Origin: Aureispira sp050633105
GTDB taxonomy: Bacteria > Bacteroidota > Bacteroidia > Chitinophagales > Saprospiraceae
Direction of reading: 5' to 3'
Assembly: GCA_050633105.1 (NCBI GenBank)
Contig: JBOEFW010000091.1
Coordinates: 10,827-74,826, forward strand
Length of the DNA stretch: 64,000 bases
A program made the translations under genes and the position numbers. Each line of letters opens with the position of its first letter. Position 1 is the stretch's first letter. Of the stretch, positions 45,674 through 55,029 are shown piece after piece. The notes under the pieces were generated by a model. The model was given only the letters and a program-made list of their open reading frames with translations. It was not told where the DNA came from and did no database searches.

Positions 45674-45709
45674 ACGCTTATTGTTCCTTTAGATAGGGAC
45701 AATAAGCGT
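45674..45709. terminator. Hairpin after the winged-helix membrane protein gene
   Basis: ACGCTTATTGTTCC pairs with GGGACAATAAGCGT (one G-U) over an 8-nt loop, directly after the stop at 45670. On the minus strand it is followed by TTTTTATG, so it may also serve the convergent gene. Confidence 0.6.
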
Positions 45710-45722
45710 CATCAACAAGGGG

Positions 45723-45737
45723 CCTAACAGTGTTAGG
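45723..45737 (+). terminator. Short stem with T-rich tail
   Basis: CCTAAC-AGT-GTTAGG followed by TCTTTTCTATTTTTT, just before the convergent stop at 45744. It probably ends the plus-strand transcript. Confidence 0.5.
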
Positions 45738-45743
45738 TCTTTT

Positions 45744-47174
45744 CTATTTTTTGTCAATCTTATTCTGTAAGCGTTTTAGGTACAATTTCAAATCTCTACT
45801 ATTTTGCACACGTTCTGACAAATTCTCCATTTGGAAAGAATAAGTGCCTGTTTGTAAATTGACCTGAGCTTTTTTGACAAAAGCATATAAGTTGCCTGTT
45901 TGTGTCCACAATAGAAAAACATTGTTTGCTTGACTATTGCAAAGGAATTGATCAGGCTGAAAGCTATAAGCTGCCTTATAATCCATATCAATAACCGACA
46001 AGGTACGAGCATTCTCAATCACTACTTTTTGTTGATTGGTATACTGTGCCGCAATAACTACTTGGTTTTTGACTTGATAAGCCTTTCCACAGTTGTATAC
46101 ACCAAAAGAACCCAAGCGTAAGGCCCGAACCAATTTTGGGTTTTTGTAGTGGCGAACCAAGTATTGATTGGGTTGTGGAGGTGTTGCATCTGATATCTTC
46201 TCTAATCCTTTAGGCATCATTGTAATGGTTCCTTGTAAGGTATCTTTTCGACGTTGAGGTTGTTCTGGGTTAGCTGCTTTTAAGCTGGCCACATAAACAC
46301 GTTCTGCTTCCTTAAAGGCAACAGAATCTACGACTTGCTCATAGGCGCCCCTTTTGGGGAGTACAAGAGCTTGTTTACTCGCTTTCCATGTTTTAGAATC
46401 TTCTTCTAAATGGTATAAAGTGCTCTGATGCGCACGTTCTTGCAATTCATAATCTAAGATGAGAGCTTTGCCTGTAGCAAGAAAAAGTGGCGCTCCTTTT
46501 TGGAAAGCTTTTATTTCAAAGGCGCCAATAGAGGCAATTCCTTCCGCAGCACTACCTGCTGTCAACAATGGAAATCCTGCTGTGGCCATCGCCGCCAAAT
46601 TATCTAAAGAACGGTAGTGTAACTCATAGGTACCTGTTACCACCTCGCCAGCGGCATTGACCAAAGCACGTTTGGGAATGGTTAGCGTAGAAGCTGTTCC
46701 TTTGAAGGTAATAGTGGTACGTCTATTGGCCGATAAACGTTCTGTTGTATAAGGGACCTGCAAGGCAGGGGCTAATTTCTCTGGCTTTTGTCCCAACCCT
46801 TCTGGCGGAGCTATTGGTGCCGCATCTTTGACAACTACTTCGGTGAGGGGGCTTTCTACAACTGGAGCGGTTTGTTGGTTATACCACCAAGCAACAATTA
46901 ATGCCATTACTAAGACCCCACCAATGGGCAATAACCACCAAAAGCGTTTGGATTGTTGCTGCTCTTTTGATAAGAACGTCGTGTGTTGTTGAGCGATTTC
47001 TTGTAAGAAAGCCTGCTCTTTCACCTGTGTGATCAATTGACGTTGTAGATGAACTGCTGCCCTGAACTGGGCGTCTTCTTTTAAATGCTGTTCAAACTTG
47101 CGTTTGTCAGCTAGACTAAGGGAGTTCTCCAAGTAGCGCTCAATGTATTCTATGTTTTGAAGCTCTTGACGCAT
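45744..47174 (-). CDS. Membrane-spanning anti-sigma-factor-like protein
   Basis: The 476-residue protein starts 5 bp after the sigma factor stop. The cytoplasmic part (~1-75; IERYLENSLSLADKRKFEQHLKED) has the helical anti-sigma look but lacks the Zn-binding H-x3-C-x2-C of ZAS proteins. A single membrane helix (WWLLPIGGVLVMALIVAWWY, ~78-98) leads to a long periplasmic part with a beta-rich domain (TERLSANRRTTITFKGTAS, then GTYELHYRSLDNLAAM). It presumably holds the sigma factor until a periplasmic signal is sensed. No carboxypeptidase-like or FecR motif was found, so the signal is unknown. Confidence 0.72.
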   Translation of the reverse strand: MRQELQNIEYIERYLENSLSLADKRKFEQHLKEDAQFRAAVHLQRQLITQVKEQAFLQEIAQQHTTFLSKEQQQSKRFWWLLPIGGVLVMALIVAWWYNQQTAPVVESPLTEVVVKDAAPIAPPEGLGQKPEKLAPALQVPYTTERLSANRRTTITFKGTASTLTIPKRALVNAAGEVVTGTYELHYRSLDNLAAMATAGFPLLTAGSAAEGIASIGAFEIKAFQKGAPLFLATGKALILDYELQERAHQSTLYHLEEDSKTWKASKQALVLPKRGAYEQVVDSVAFKEAERVYVASLKAANPEQPQRRKDTLQGTITMMPKGLEKISDATPPQPNQYLVRHYKNPKLVRALRLGSFGVYNCGKAYQVKNQVVIAAQYTNQQKVVIENARTLSVIDMDYKAAYSFQPDQFLCNSQANNVFLLWTQTGNLYAFVKKAQVNLQTGTYSFQMENLSERVQNSRDLKLYLKRLQNKIDKK

Positions 47175-47179
47175 GACAA

Positions 47180-47746
47180 TTATAATTTAGAGGTCGATGA
47201 AAATTGACGCGCAGCAATTTTTTTGGCGCGTTCAATGCACTTGTATTTTTGGGTTTTTGCACTATTGATGCTCCCATAATTCAAGGCGGCTGCTATTTCT
47301 TTCATGGACTGTTTTTGGTAGTAATAAGCCTTTAAAATGGCTCTGCATTTATCACCTAATTGCTGAAAAACTGCTGATAATTGAGCAGATTTTTGCTCTT
47401 GTTGTTGGTGGTATTCTAGGTCCTCTTCAATACAAGTATCTTGGCGGACATCATGTTCTAAGCTGACTTCTCGTTGACGTTTTTTCTGTATGTCTTTCCA
47501 TAAAAAGCGAGCAACACTATACAAATAAGTGCTGGGAGCACAGGTTAACTTAAAATCTTCTGCTTGGGCATTTCTATACAAAACTAATAGTGCCTCTTGA
47601 AAGACATCTTGTGCATCGGCATCATTCCCCCCATTATTCCGAATCAACTGACGAATCATCGGAAAACTTTGGTACAAAGTTGCCAAGGCAGCTTTGCTTT
47701 CATTGGAGCGAAGTTGTTCAACAATTAAATTAGCATTGGAGGACAT
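47180..47746 (-). CDS. ECF-type RNA polymerase sigma factor
   Basis: The 188-residue protein has region 2 at ~25-95 (ALATLYQSFPMIRQLIRNNGG, DAQDVFQEALLVLYRN, STYLYSVARFLWKDIQKK) and region 4 at ~125-178 (QQLGDKCRAILKAYYYQKQSMKEIAAALNYGS with the HTH, then AKTQKYKCIERAKK). It lacks region 1.1 and region 3, as ECF factors do. The partner gene downstream encodes a membrane protein likely to be its anti-sigma factor. The regulon cannot be read from here; the start is ATG at 47746. Confidence 0.9.
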   Translation of the reverse strand: MSSNANLIVEQLRSNESKAALATLYQSFPMIRQLIRNNGGNDADAQDVFQEALLVLYRNAQAEDFKLTCAPSTYLYSVARFLWKDIQKKRQREVSLEHDVRQDTCIEEDLEYHQQQEQKSAQLSAVFQQLGDKCRAILKAYYYQKQSMKEIAAALNYGSINSAKTQKYKCIERAKKIAARQFSSTSKL

Positions 47747-47882
47747 AGGCCATACAAATGAGTGAATAATAACATAAGGTATCTATCCTTTAGAACAATT
47801 GGTAAATGGTAGGACTCTACTAAGGTAACCTCTATTGAGCAAATTTTTAGTAATCTCTCCTCTTTTTTATCAAGAACTACTG

Positions 47883-47890
47883 TACCTTTG
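47883..47890 (+). promoter_or_regulatory. Putative -7 box for the flippase gene
   Basis: TACCTTTG matches TAnnTTTG about 50 bp upstream of the ATG at 47938. The -33 position is not well conserved. The divergent sigma factor gene starts 137 bp to the left. Confidence 0.35.
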
Positions 47891-47937
47891 ATGTTTCTTA
47901 GTAAAGAAAATACCCCCAAATTACCAATTATTTAGCC

Positions 47938-49473
47938 ATGTCTATAATAAAAAAATTAGCTGGACAAACAGCCTTATATGGCCTGAGTAGTATCTTAGGT
48001 CGGTTGCTGACGTTTGTTTTTTTGACACCGTTTTTGACCTATATTTTTAATAATGATCGGGCACAAATGGGGATTCAAACGGATGTCTATGCTTGGGCCG
48101 CTTTTTTGATGGTATTGTTTACTTATCGCATGGAAACGGCCTTTTTTCGCTTTGGAGTGAAGAAAGAGGAGCGCGCTACGGCTTATAAAACAGCGACTAG
48201 AGCGCTGTCAATTACTACCGTGATTGGTGTGGGCTTATTGGTGGGTTTGGCACAACCCATTGCTAATTTATTGGGGTATGGAGACAAGGCACATTATATT
48301 CGATGGTTTGCTTTTATTTTGGGTTTTGATGCTTTGGTAGCCTTGCCTTTTGCTCTGTTGCGTTTACAGGGACGTGCTCTTAAATTTGCCTTGGTCAAAT
48401 TGCTTAATTTGTTGTTGCATTTGGGGGGTGTGTTATGGTTTTTATACGTCTTACCTAACCATGTTCCAAGATGGTATGACCCTACGATGGGGATTGGTTA
48501 TGTGTTTTTAGCCAATTTGATGGCTAGTGCCGCCACATTCTTAGTCTTACTTCCTGATTATTATCAAGTGATTTATTCTAAGAAAAAAGAAGCAGTAGAA
48601 GCTGTTTTTGATAAAGCACTACTTCAAAAAATGTTGTTGTATGGATTGCCTTTAGTAGTGGCAGGTTTTGCGGGCATTATCAATGAAGTCTTGGATAGAA
48701 TTCTACTCAAAGCTTATCTACCAGGAAGTCAAGAAAGTGTCTTGGAACAATTGGGCGTTTATGGTGCTTGTTATAAAATTGCCATTTTCATGAACCTCTT
48801 TACTCAGGCTTTCAACTATGCTGCAGAGCCTTTCTTTTTTAAAAATGTAGAGAAATCTTACGCCAAACAATTGTATGCTAATGTGGCACTGTTTTTTACT
48901 TTGGTGGGCTGTTTGGGGTTCTTAGGGATTTTGTTTTTTATGGATATTGTCCAATATTTTGTGGCCTCCAATTATAGAGAAGGGCTGGTTATTGTTCCAT
49001 TGTTGTTATTGGCCAATTTGTGTTTGGGCTTGTATTATAATGTGGCCGTTTGGTATAAACTGAGTGACAAAACACGCTATGGGGCTTTGATTGCTTTATG
49101 TGGGGCAGGGGTGACGATTGCTGCAAATTTAATTTTAATCCCTTGGTTTATACAAGGAGGACAAGCAGGGTATTTGGGATCAGCTTGGGCAACCTTAGCT
49201 TGTTATGTAGGAATGGTAGTTTTGGCTTATGTCTTGGGACAGAAGCATTATCCTATCCCTTATCCGATAGGACGAATGTTGGGCTATATTGGTTTAGCCT
49301 TGGTGTTTTATGGAGGGTATAGCCAATGGTTACGCCCAATGTGGAGCGCTCCCAGTTGGTCTTCTTATGCCATGAGTGTTGTGTTATTGGTGTTGTATTT
49401 AGGGATTATTTTGGGTATTGATGGGCGACGTTTACAAGGGATGTTGAATCAAACAGCTCCTAACGACCAATAA
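47938..49473 (+). CDS. Polysaccharide/lipid-linked-oligosaccharide flippase (Wzx/MurJ-like, MATE superfamily)
   Basis: The 511-residue inner-membrane protein has about 14 hydrophobic helices. The first is preceded by the typical LAGQTALYGLSSILGRLLTFVFLTPFLT segment of polysaccharide-biosynthesis flippases. Charged residues in the membrane (RMETAFFRFGVKKEE) and the LGVYGACYKIAIFMNLFTQAFNYAAEPFFFK stretch are characteristic of the oligosaccharide flippase group. It should move a lipid-linked sugar across the inner membrane. No glycosyltransferases lie next to it, so the glycan is unknown. Its 3' end overlaps the convergent LRR gene by 14 bp. Confidence 0.85.
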   Translation: MSIIKKLAGQTALYGLSSILGRLLTFVFLTPFLTYIFNNDRAQMGIQTDVYAWAAFLMVLFTYRMETAFFRFGVKKEERATAYKTATRALSITTVIGVGLLVGLAQPIANLLGYGDKAHYIRWFAFILGFDALVALPFALLRLQGRALKFALVKLLNLLLHLGGVLWFLYVLPNHVPRWYDPTMGIGYVFLANLMASAATFLVLLPDYYQVIYSKKKEAVEAVFDKALLQKMLLYGLPLVVAGFAGIINEVLDRILLKAYLPGSQESVLEQLGVYGACYKIAIFMNLFTQAFNYAAEPFFFKNVEKSYAKQLYANVALFFTLVGCLGFLGILFFMDIVQYFVASNYREGLVIVPLLLLANLCLGLYYNVAVWYKLSDKTRYGALIALCGAGVTIAANLILIPWFIQGGQAGYLGSAWATLACYVGMVVLAYVLGQKHYPIPYPIGRMLGYIGLALVFYGGYSQWLRPMWSAPSWSSYAMSVVLLVLYLGIILGIDGRRLQGMLNQTAPNDQ

Positions 49474-51331
49474 TTTGTAGGCCATTGAGTAAAACACTGT
49501 TGGCGTGGCTGTAACCAATCCATTTATTATTATAACCAACATAAACCGTCTCTAAAGAAGGAATCTTCCAAAGATCATCTGGTTTTTTGTGAATCTCATA
49601 GAGCCCTCGAATGTAAAGACTTTTGAGCTCCTTGCAATGAAAAAGCGGCGCTGGTACTTCGGTGAATTTGTTGTAAGAAATATCCAAATGCGTTAATCCT
49701 GACAACTCGCCCATATCTTCTGGTAAGTGTGTCAATTCTAAACCCGATAAGGATAAATGGCCTGTTTTTAGAATTTCTGAAAAATAAACTTTTTTGTCTG
49801 CGGTATCCAAATGCATCAAAGCAAACAAAATTCCATACCGCCCTTTATTATACAAATAGAAGGCAATGTAACGCTTGTCTAGTTGCCCTGTTTGGCAATA
49901 ATATTCTAGATTTTGGCAGCGGGTCATTTCTGACAAACGGTCACCAATCGGTTTCCGACTTTTGAGAGCCGTGACAAAACTCATAGGGGCGTACTGGCCT
50001 ACTATTTCATAGATCATGCGTTTGATCTTTTGTATAGGCGTAAATTTGTAAACCAAAAATAATTCTGTTAGTAGGGTTAGCGGAAGTCCTCCTCCTTTGA
50101 GAATTTCTAAAGCCAATAGTATATTTTCACTGCGTTCACTGTGCAATAATTCTCTAATGTGTTCTAAATTAGACGATTCAGAAGTAGACAGCAAATAAGG
50201 TTGTTGTAGACGATTAAGGTGGGCTACTAGGCTTTGTTCTGTCAATAATATCAAGGAAGAATCTGTCATGCCATCTATTGATCCAGGCATACTACCCAGT
50301 AATAAATGAGTCGCATGAGGGCCAATCTTAATGCCTGTCTGTACGTTGATCTCCTGTAGCCGCCTCTTTAATTCAGAGACTTTTCCTTTTAATTTTCCTT
50401 TAATAACAATCTTATCCCCTGTTTTGGGCCAACTAAAAGGACCAAAAATCCCTTCGTGGATGCGCTCATCCAATTCTAATAAGGCTTGGTTGGTATATGC
50501 AGGAATACCACAGTTGAGTACCGTTAATAACTCTTGATTAGAAAGACCTTCTATTAGAATATCTCCTCGAATAATGGCTAGATAAAAGAGTTGTAACTCC
50601 TTACTGAAATTATGTATCTTAATACTTTTGAGTAAGCGCTCAAAGGCAAAAATGTAAGGGGTATTTTTATGGCTTTTAGAGGTAAATTTTAACTCTTGAA
50701 TATGTTGTAATTCTAAGGCTTCATTAGGCAAATCGCGTAGTGCTTTTGCTGATAATTGTAAGAACTGTAGACGCGGTAATTGGGTCAACACTACAGGAAA
50801 ATGATCAAAATCATTGGCATCACAATAAAGCGATTCTAAGTGTTCTAATTGACTCAGACTATCTGATAAATGATGTAACTTATTACCCGAAATATGCAAT
50901 TCTACCAACTTAGGGATTGTTCCAATGGCCGCAGGCAATTCAGATAGATTCTGTAGGGCACCGTTAAGATTAAGAACTTTAAGCCCTTTTAGATGTGTTA
51001 AAAGCTCCCATTTGCAGGCAATCGAGAAACGATTATTCGATAAATTAAGGGTCTCTAGATGGCGCAACTCTCCAATTACCTCTGGTAAATGTTTGAGGTG
51101 GTTGAAGCGTAAAGAGAGGTGGTGTAGATTGGGTAAATCAGCTAAGGCCTTAGGATACTTTTTAATGGATTTATTCTTGTAGACACTTAGTTGTTCCAAT
51201 TGTTGTAGCAGACTAATTTCATGTGGAATTTCTTTTAGTTTTTCCCAGTAGTTGATTGAGAAAGTCTTGGTGTTTAAATCGCTGTATATTTTGTTTTTAA
51301 GACGCATATACTGCTCTGCCTCAATGCTCAT
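49460..51331 (-). CDS. LRR protein with a BRCT-like insert
   Basis: ATG at 51331 is preferred over the TTG two codons before. The ~623-residue protein has an N-terminal LRR block (~residues 38-210; LHHLSLRFNHLKHLPEVIGE, LVELHISGNKLHHLSDSL), a helical middle, then a ~85-residue segment (~300-385) that resembles a BRCT domain: GDKIVIKGKLKGKVSELKRR followed by ATHLLLGSMPGS. A helical segment leads to a second LRR block near the C-terminus (LSLSGLELTHLPEDMGELSG). No signal peptide is present. The combination suggests a cytoplasmic scaffold; BRCT modules bind phosphopeptides or DNA ends in other proteins. The function is unknown. Confidence 0.8.
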   Translation of the reverse strand: MSIEAEQYMRLKNKIYSDLNTKTFSINYWEKLKEIPHEISLLQQLEQLSVYKNKSIKKYPKALADLPNLHHLSLRFNHLKHLPEVIGELRHLETLNLSNNRFSIACKWELLTHLKGLKVLNLNGALQNLSELPAAIGTIPKLVELHISGNKLHHLSDSLSQLEHLESLYCDANDFDHFPVVLTQLPRLQFLQLSAKALRDLPNEALELQHIQELKFTSKSHKNTPYIFAFERLLKSIKIHNFSKELQLFYLAIIRGDILIEGLSNQELLTVLNCGIPAYTNQALLELDERIHEGIFGPFSWPKTGDKIVIKGKLKGKVSELKRRLQEINVQTGIKIGPHATHLLLGSMPGSIDGMTDSSLILLTEQSLVAHLNRLQQPYLLSTSESSNLEHIRELLHSERSENILLALEILKGGGLPLTLLTELFLVYKFTPIQKIKRMIYEIVGQYAPMSFVTALKSRKPIGDRLSEMTRCQNLEYYCQTGQLDKRYIAFYLYNKGRYGILFALMHLDTADKKVYFSEILKTGHLSLSGLELTHLPEDMGELSGLTHLDISYNKFTEVPAPLFHCKELKSLYIRGLYEIHKKPDDLWKIPSLETVYVGYNNKWIGYSHANSVLLNGLQIIGR

Positions 51332-51917
51332 GTTCAAATGGTTGTGAAGGTCTCCCTTGGAAGGGAAAATAGTTCTAGTGAACGAATTACAATGCTCCTA
51401 TCTGTTAGATAAAGGGTATTGACTGATAGCGCCGCAAATCATAGTTAACTATGGAGAACAAAACATTACTATAAGCAATACGCTTTAAGTATGGAAAGTG
51501 TTCACAATAACCTCGTTCTAGATGAATTTAATTGGTTGATTTATAGTCTACTGTTACCTTTTATAAAAAAAGACAACTAAATTTGCTTTATGCAAACCTT
51601 ATGAAGTAAATCAAGTACTTATTTTTTTTTATCCTGTTTAGGAATAGTTGATTTACGCTCTATGGCTTATTATACCTTTAAATAACAAATATAGTTGGAT
51701 GCATACTATTAGGTAAGAGGGAAATAGGTGTCATGACTCCTATCGATTGGATAATAACTTACTCTAGTAGTAGGGAAAAAATAAAAGGAAAGCAATAAAT
51801 TTACGATAAAATAACTTACCTTGAATCTTTCCCGCAATAATCATACAAATACAACAAATAAACACCTACAAATAGGCTTTTTACGCGCTACTTTTTAGGT
51901 ATTCCGAAAAATGAACC
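51332..51917. other. Intergenic region, 586 bp
   Basis: AT-rich sequence between divergent LRR genes. It has several short T and A runs but no convincing promoter pair, hairpin, RNA gene or coding frame. It is unusually long for this otherwise compact window and may hold regulatory sites that cannot be recognised by eye. Confidence 0.4.
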
Positions 51918-52688
51918 ATGTCTGACGACAAAGATTACGAAGCAATTATAGCCCTTTTCAAGAGTGAAGAAGATATCAACCACGAGTTGGGCTTTCAATT
52001 ATTGGAAAGCATTGGTCTTCGTCCAGATCGCACCTTAGCCATCTTATTATCAAAACGCCCCTTGTATCTGTGGCGCTGTATAGAAAATGGTTGGCATGAG
52101 TTATTGACGCTAATTACAACGCTAGAATATCATTATGAATATTTGCCTCAGCTTCCAGACAACTTTGTTTGGTTAAGTCAATTGGAGGTTTGTAGCCTTA
52201 GCCATTGTCATCTGACGGAGATCCCTGCGGATATTAATAAACTAAAGCAACTACGCCGCTTAGTTCTTAACTACAATCCAATAGAATACATTCCCGAAAC
52301 GATCGGAGAATTAAAGCAACTCAAAGAACTTTCCTTAGTCGGAACAAATTTAAAAGTTTTTCCTACCTGTATTTTGGAGTTGAGTAATCTAGAGATTTTA
52401 TCGTTGATTGACAATGATATAACCGCTTTTCCTAGAGGCTTATTGCGTTTGCGCTACCTTAAAAAACTTATTTTAAGAAGCAACCAGTTAACGGAAATTC
52501 CAATAGAGCTCTGTTGGTTGGAAGATTTAGAGATTTTGGATTTATCAGAAAACAAGCTAACACGTTTGCCCAATAATTTGACGGCTTTGCGCAATTTAAA
52601 AATTTTATACCTAAGCCATAACCCTTTGAAAAAATCAGAGCAAGAAAAAATTAGAAATATATTACCAAATACGGTGGTATACATTTAA
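51918..52688 (+). CDS. Cytoplasmic leucine-rich-repeat protein
   Basis: The 256-residue protein begins MSDDKDYEAIIALFKSEEDI, has a short helical N-terminal region and about seven LRRs from residue ~75 (LEVCSLSHCHLTEIPADINK, LKKLILRSNQLTEIPIELCW, LEILDLSENKLTRLPNNLTA). It has the same length and plan as the LRR protein at 30709-31482, so the two are likely paralogues. No signal peptide. It is divergent from the larger LRR gene, making a local LRR pair. Confidence 0.85.
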   Translation: MSDDKDYEAIIALFKSEEDINHELGFQLLESIGLRPDRTLAILLSKRPLYLWRCIENGWHELLTLITTLEYHYEYLPQLPDNFVWLSQLEVCSLSHCHLTEIPADINKLKQLRRLVLNYNPIEYIPETIGELKQLKELSLVGTNLKVFPTCILELSNLEILSLIDNDITAFPRGLLRLRYLKKLILRSNQLTEIPIELCWLEDLEILDLSENKLTRLPNNLTALRNLKILYLSHNPLKKSEQEKIRNILPNTVVYI

Positions 52689-52758
52689 TTTTGTGAACAA
52701 GACCCCCAGATTAGTTTTATTACATGGACTTGCAATAGAAGTCCTTAACAACATTTTT

Positions 52759-53691
52759 ATGAAGAAACTATTATGGATGATGGTGGTTTGCACCTGTTTG
52801 TGGGCCTGTACCAAGGATCAAGTAGAGGATTGTAGTAATCCCCCTGAGAATAAGAGCCGATACAGCGATTATTTTGTTTTTATAGCCGATGATGGAGGAA
52901 CTCCATTAGTGGTTCCTATTGACATCAACTGGAACCCAACAACCGATGGCTTTTTTCAAGAATTTAAGAGCTGGCATGGTACTTCCGCGAATTGGCCGAT
53001 TAATTATTATACGGCCGATCAAGTCGCTACAGCTTGTGAAATACCACAAGAAGGATTAGATCAACCTGACAATGATTTGTTCCAATTTAATAAACAAAGT
53101 AGACAGATTACAACAGAAATCTCAGGCGCGCCCAAAATGACTTGGAATGTGCCCCCAAGTACTGCTTGGGTACGTGTGCCTGATGCTTCCACGGAGTTAG
53201 AAACCTATGCTTTTAAGACAACGGTAGAAGTAGGTAGTACCACTCGTAGTGGTTGGGCAGTATATGAACGAATTAGAGCGGAACCTGGTACTAATAATTT
53301 TACTGCTGACTTTGCGACTTATTTTTGGTTTCCTTTGGTTGTTAATAATAATTTGTACCATTTTGAACAACATAAAGGAGAACAAAGAGCTATACGTTGG
53401 CAAGATAACAATGGAACAATTGACGTAGATACTTTACTTCAATTTGGTATGGTTGTTACTGCAACTGCACCCGATTCTACTAGTGGCCGCGCAGCTATCC
53501 CAGAACAATTTTCAGTTACTGTTCCTACTTGGAATATTAATATTACGGTGAATAGTACAGGGTTTCAAGTGGGATACGGACCAAGCTATCCAAATGGCTT
53601 GGGAGTTTATCGCCAAAGTTTATTAGAAGCTACTTCAACATCAACCGATCAAGGTTATGGTATGTTAGAATTTATTGTTGAAAGGGATTAA
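52759..53691 (+). CDS. Lipoprotein of unknown function
   Basis: The frame opens at a GTG (52693), but the ATG at 52759 yields a proper lipoprotein signal (MKKLLWMMVVCTCLWAC). The mature ~292 residues are rich in Thr, Asn and aromatic residues (DYFVFIADDGGTPLVVPIDI) and look all-beta. There is no sorting tail and no known motif. It lies 70 bp after the LRR gene and is followed by a very strong terminator. Probably exposed in the periplasm or on the surface. Confidence 0.65.
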   Translation: MKKLLWMMVVCTCLWACTKDQVEDCSNPPENKSRYSDYFVFIADDGGTPLVVPIDINWNPTTDGFFQEFKSWHGTSANWPINYYTADQVATACEIPQEGLDQPDNDLFQFNKQSRQITTEISGAPKMTWNVPPSTAWVRVPDASTELETYAFKTTVEVGSTTRSGWAVYERIRAEPGTNNFTADFATYFWFPLVVNNNLYHFEQHKGEQRAIRWQDNNGTIDVDTLLQFGMVVTATAPDSTSGRAAIPEQFSVTVPTWNINITVNSTGFQVGYGPSYPNGLGVYRQSLLEATSTSTDQGYGMLEFIVERD

Positions 53692-53719
53692 GGCCGCTTC
53701 CTTAACAATTTTATAAATA

Positions 53720-53760
53720 ATCGCGCCTAACTAATTGACTAGTTAGGCGCGATGCTTTTT
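53720..53760 (+). terminator. Strong Rho-independent terminator
   Basis: A perfect 14-bp stem (ATCGCGCCTAACTA / TAGTTAGGCGCGAT) with a 6-nt loop is followed by GCTTTTT, 28 bp after the lipoprotein stop. Confidence 0.92.
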
Positions 53761-53808
53761 AGAAGCAAAAACTAGCGCTTATAAAAAATCAAAAAAATGT
53801 CCAACAGT

Positions 53809-54372
53809 TTATTGTAAGAACTCATCCGTAAAGTGCCCACGGTGTTTATCCTGTTGGAATTTTTGTTTATTATAAGCCTTGGATTGCCCCTTGGCAATGG
53901 ACAGTGTTTGCCATTTGGTGCCACGAGCCAGTTTTGCTAATAAGACCAGCTGTCCAATATGGTACGCATAATGCGCTAATTGTCGGTTGATCGCTTCTAT
54001 TATAGTATGGCCTTGCTGACGAATGTAGACTAGTTCTGCCAACTCCTCTTCTTGAATGCCCTGCAATGCTTCAAACAATACCGCCCATCCTTCTTCCCAT
54101 TTCTGCCAAAGCTCTTGGGGTGTTGTAATGGTATCTTCAAATTCCTCATCGCGATTTCTCCAAGTCTTTTCTCCGTCACTGTGGCGAAAATCCGTCCAGC
54201 GAGAGCGCATATTGCCCCAAAGATGTTGTACGATAATCGCCATACTGTTATTGAGTACATCAGGAGTATGGAATAATTGCTTGTCTGTAACCTGCTGCAT
54301 CGCCTTTTCTCCTAACTGCTTATAGTATTCAAATTGTTTAACGGTAGCGGGTAAATAATTAGTGTTTGTCAT
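53809..54372 (-). CDS. DinB-like (DUF1572) four-helix protein
   Basis: The 187-residue protein has the DinB/DUF1572 fold signs: a helical bundle with His residues at the usual metal positions, IIVQHLWGNMRSRWTDF in helix 2 and NRQLAHYAYHIGQLVLLAK in the last helix. Superfamily members include bacillithiol and mycothiol transferases and metal-dependent hydrolases; the specific activity here is unknown. It lies 3 bp downstream of the PEBP gene on the same strand, so the two are probably one operon. Confidence 0.8.
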   Translation of the reverse strand: MTNTNYLPATVKQFEYYKQLGEKAMQQVTDKQLFHTPDVLNNSMAIIVQHLWGNMRSRWTDFRHSDGEKTWRNRDEEFEDTITTPQELWQKWEEGWAVLFEALQGIQEEELAELVYIRQQGHTIIEAINRQLAHYAYHIGQLVLLAKLARGTKWQTLSIAKGQSKAYNKQKFQQDKHRGHFTDEFLQ

Positions 54373-54375
54373 GGT

Positions 54376-54933
54376 TTAGCGTTGATGATAAAAGACTAAA
54401 GAAGCTTTTCCAATAGTATTAGCGTTGATTTGGTACCCAACAGTTGCAGGAATTGCATCTGGTTTAATGTTTAAATGATCTGTTTTGAGGGCATGTACGG
54501 TGATCATATATTGATGCAATCCATGTCCTTCTGGCGGACAAGGGCCACCGTAACCTATGGTCCCATAATCTGTTTTGGTTTGTACAGCTCCTTCTGGCAA
54601 CAGTTTAGCTGCTGGATCTCCTGCATTGATTGGAAGCATGGTTGTATTGGCAGGTAAATTTACCACCAACCAGTGCCACCAACCACTACCTGTAGGGGCA
54701 TCGGGATCATACATAATAATGGCAAAACTTTTAGTGCCTTCAGGGGCATGCTCCCAAGAGAGCTGGGGCGACTTATTGGCGCCGCCACAACCAGAGAATA
54801 CTTCTTGAGCGGTTGCTTGCCCTTCTAAATTTTCGCTTTTTAAGGTAAAGGTACTACTGTTATTGCTTGATTGAGCATTGGACGAGCAGCCCAATAAAGT
54901 CCAACAAAGTAAAAGTAAGATGGTATGTTTCAT
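54376..54933 (-). CDS. YbhB/YbcL (PEBP, Raf-kinase-inhibitor-like) lipoprotein
   Basis: The 185-residue protein has a lipoprotein signal with lipobox LLGC (Cys16) and a phosphatidylethanolamine-binding-protein fold. Typical blocks are CGGANKSPQLSWEHAPEGT, MYDPDAPTGSGWWHWLVVN and GYGGPCPPEGHGLHQY, which line the anion-binding pocket. E. coli YbhB and YbcL are the usual comparators; a lipid-anchored envelope version is common in Bacteroidota. The ligand is unknown. It forms an apparent operon with the DinB-like gene. Confidence 0.9.
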   Translation of the reverse strand: MKHTILLLLCWTLLGCSSNAQSSNNSSTFTLKSENLEGQATAQEVFSGCGGANKSPQLSWEHAPEGTKSFAIIMYDPDAPTGSGWWHWLVVNLPANTTMLPINAGDPAAKLLPEGAVQTKTDYGTIGYGGPCPPEGHGLHQYMITVHALKTDHLNIKPDAIPATVGYQINANTIGKASLVFYHQR

Positions 54934-55029
54934 AATTTAGTGGAGTTGTGTGGTTAATAAGTGTTACAAAGATAGTTGCTTTAAAAAGCAATCACTAAGG
55001 CTGTAAGTTCAATTTGTAAGGCTATAAGG

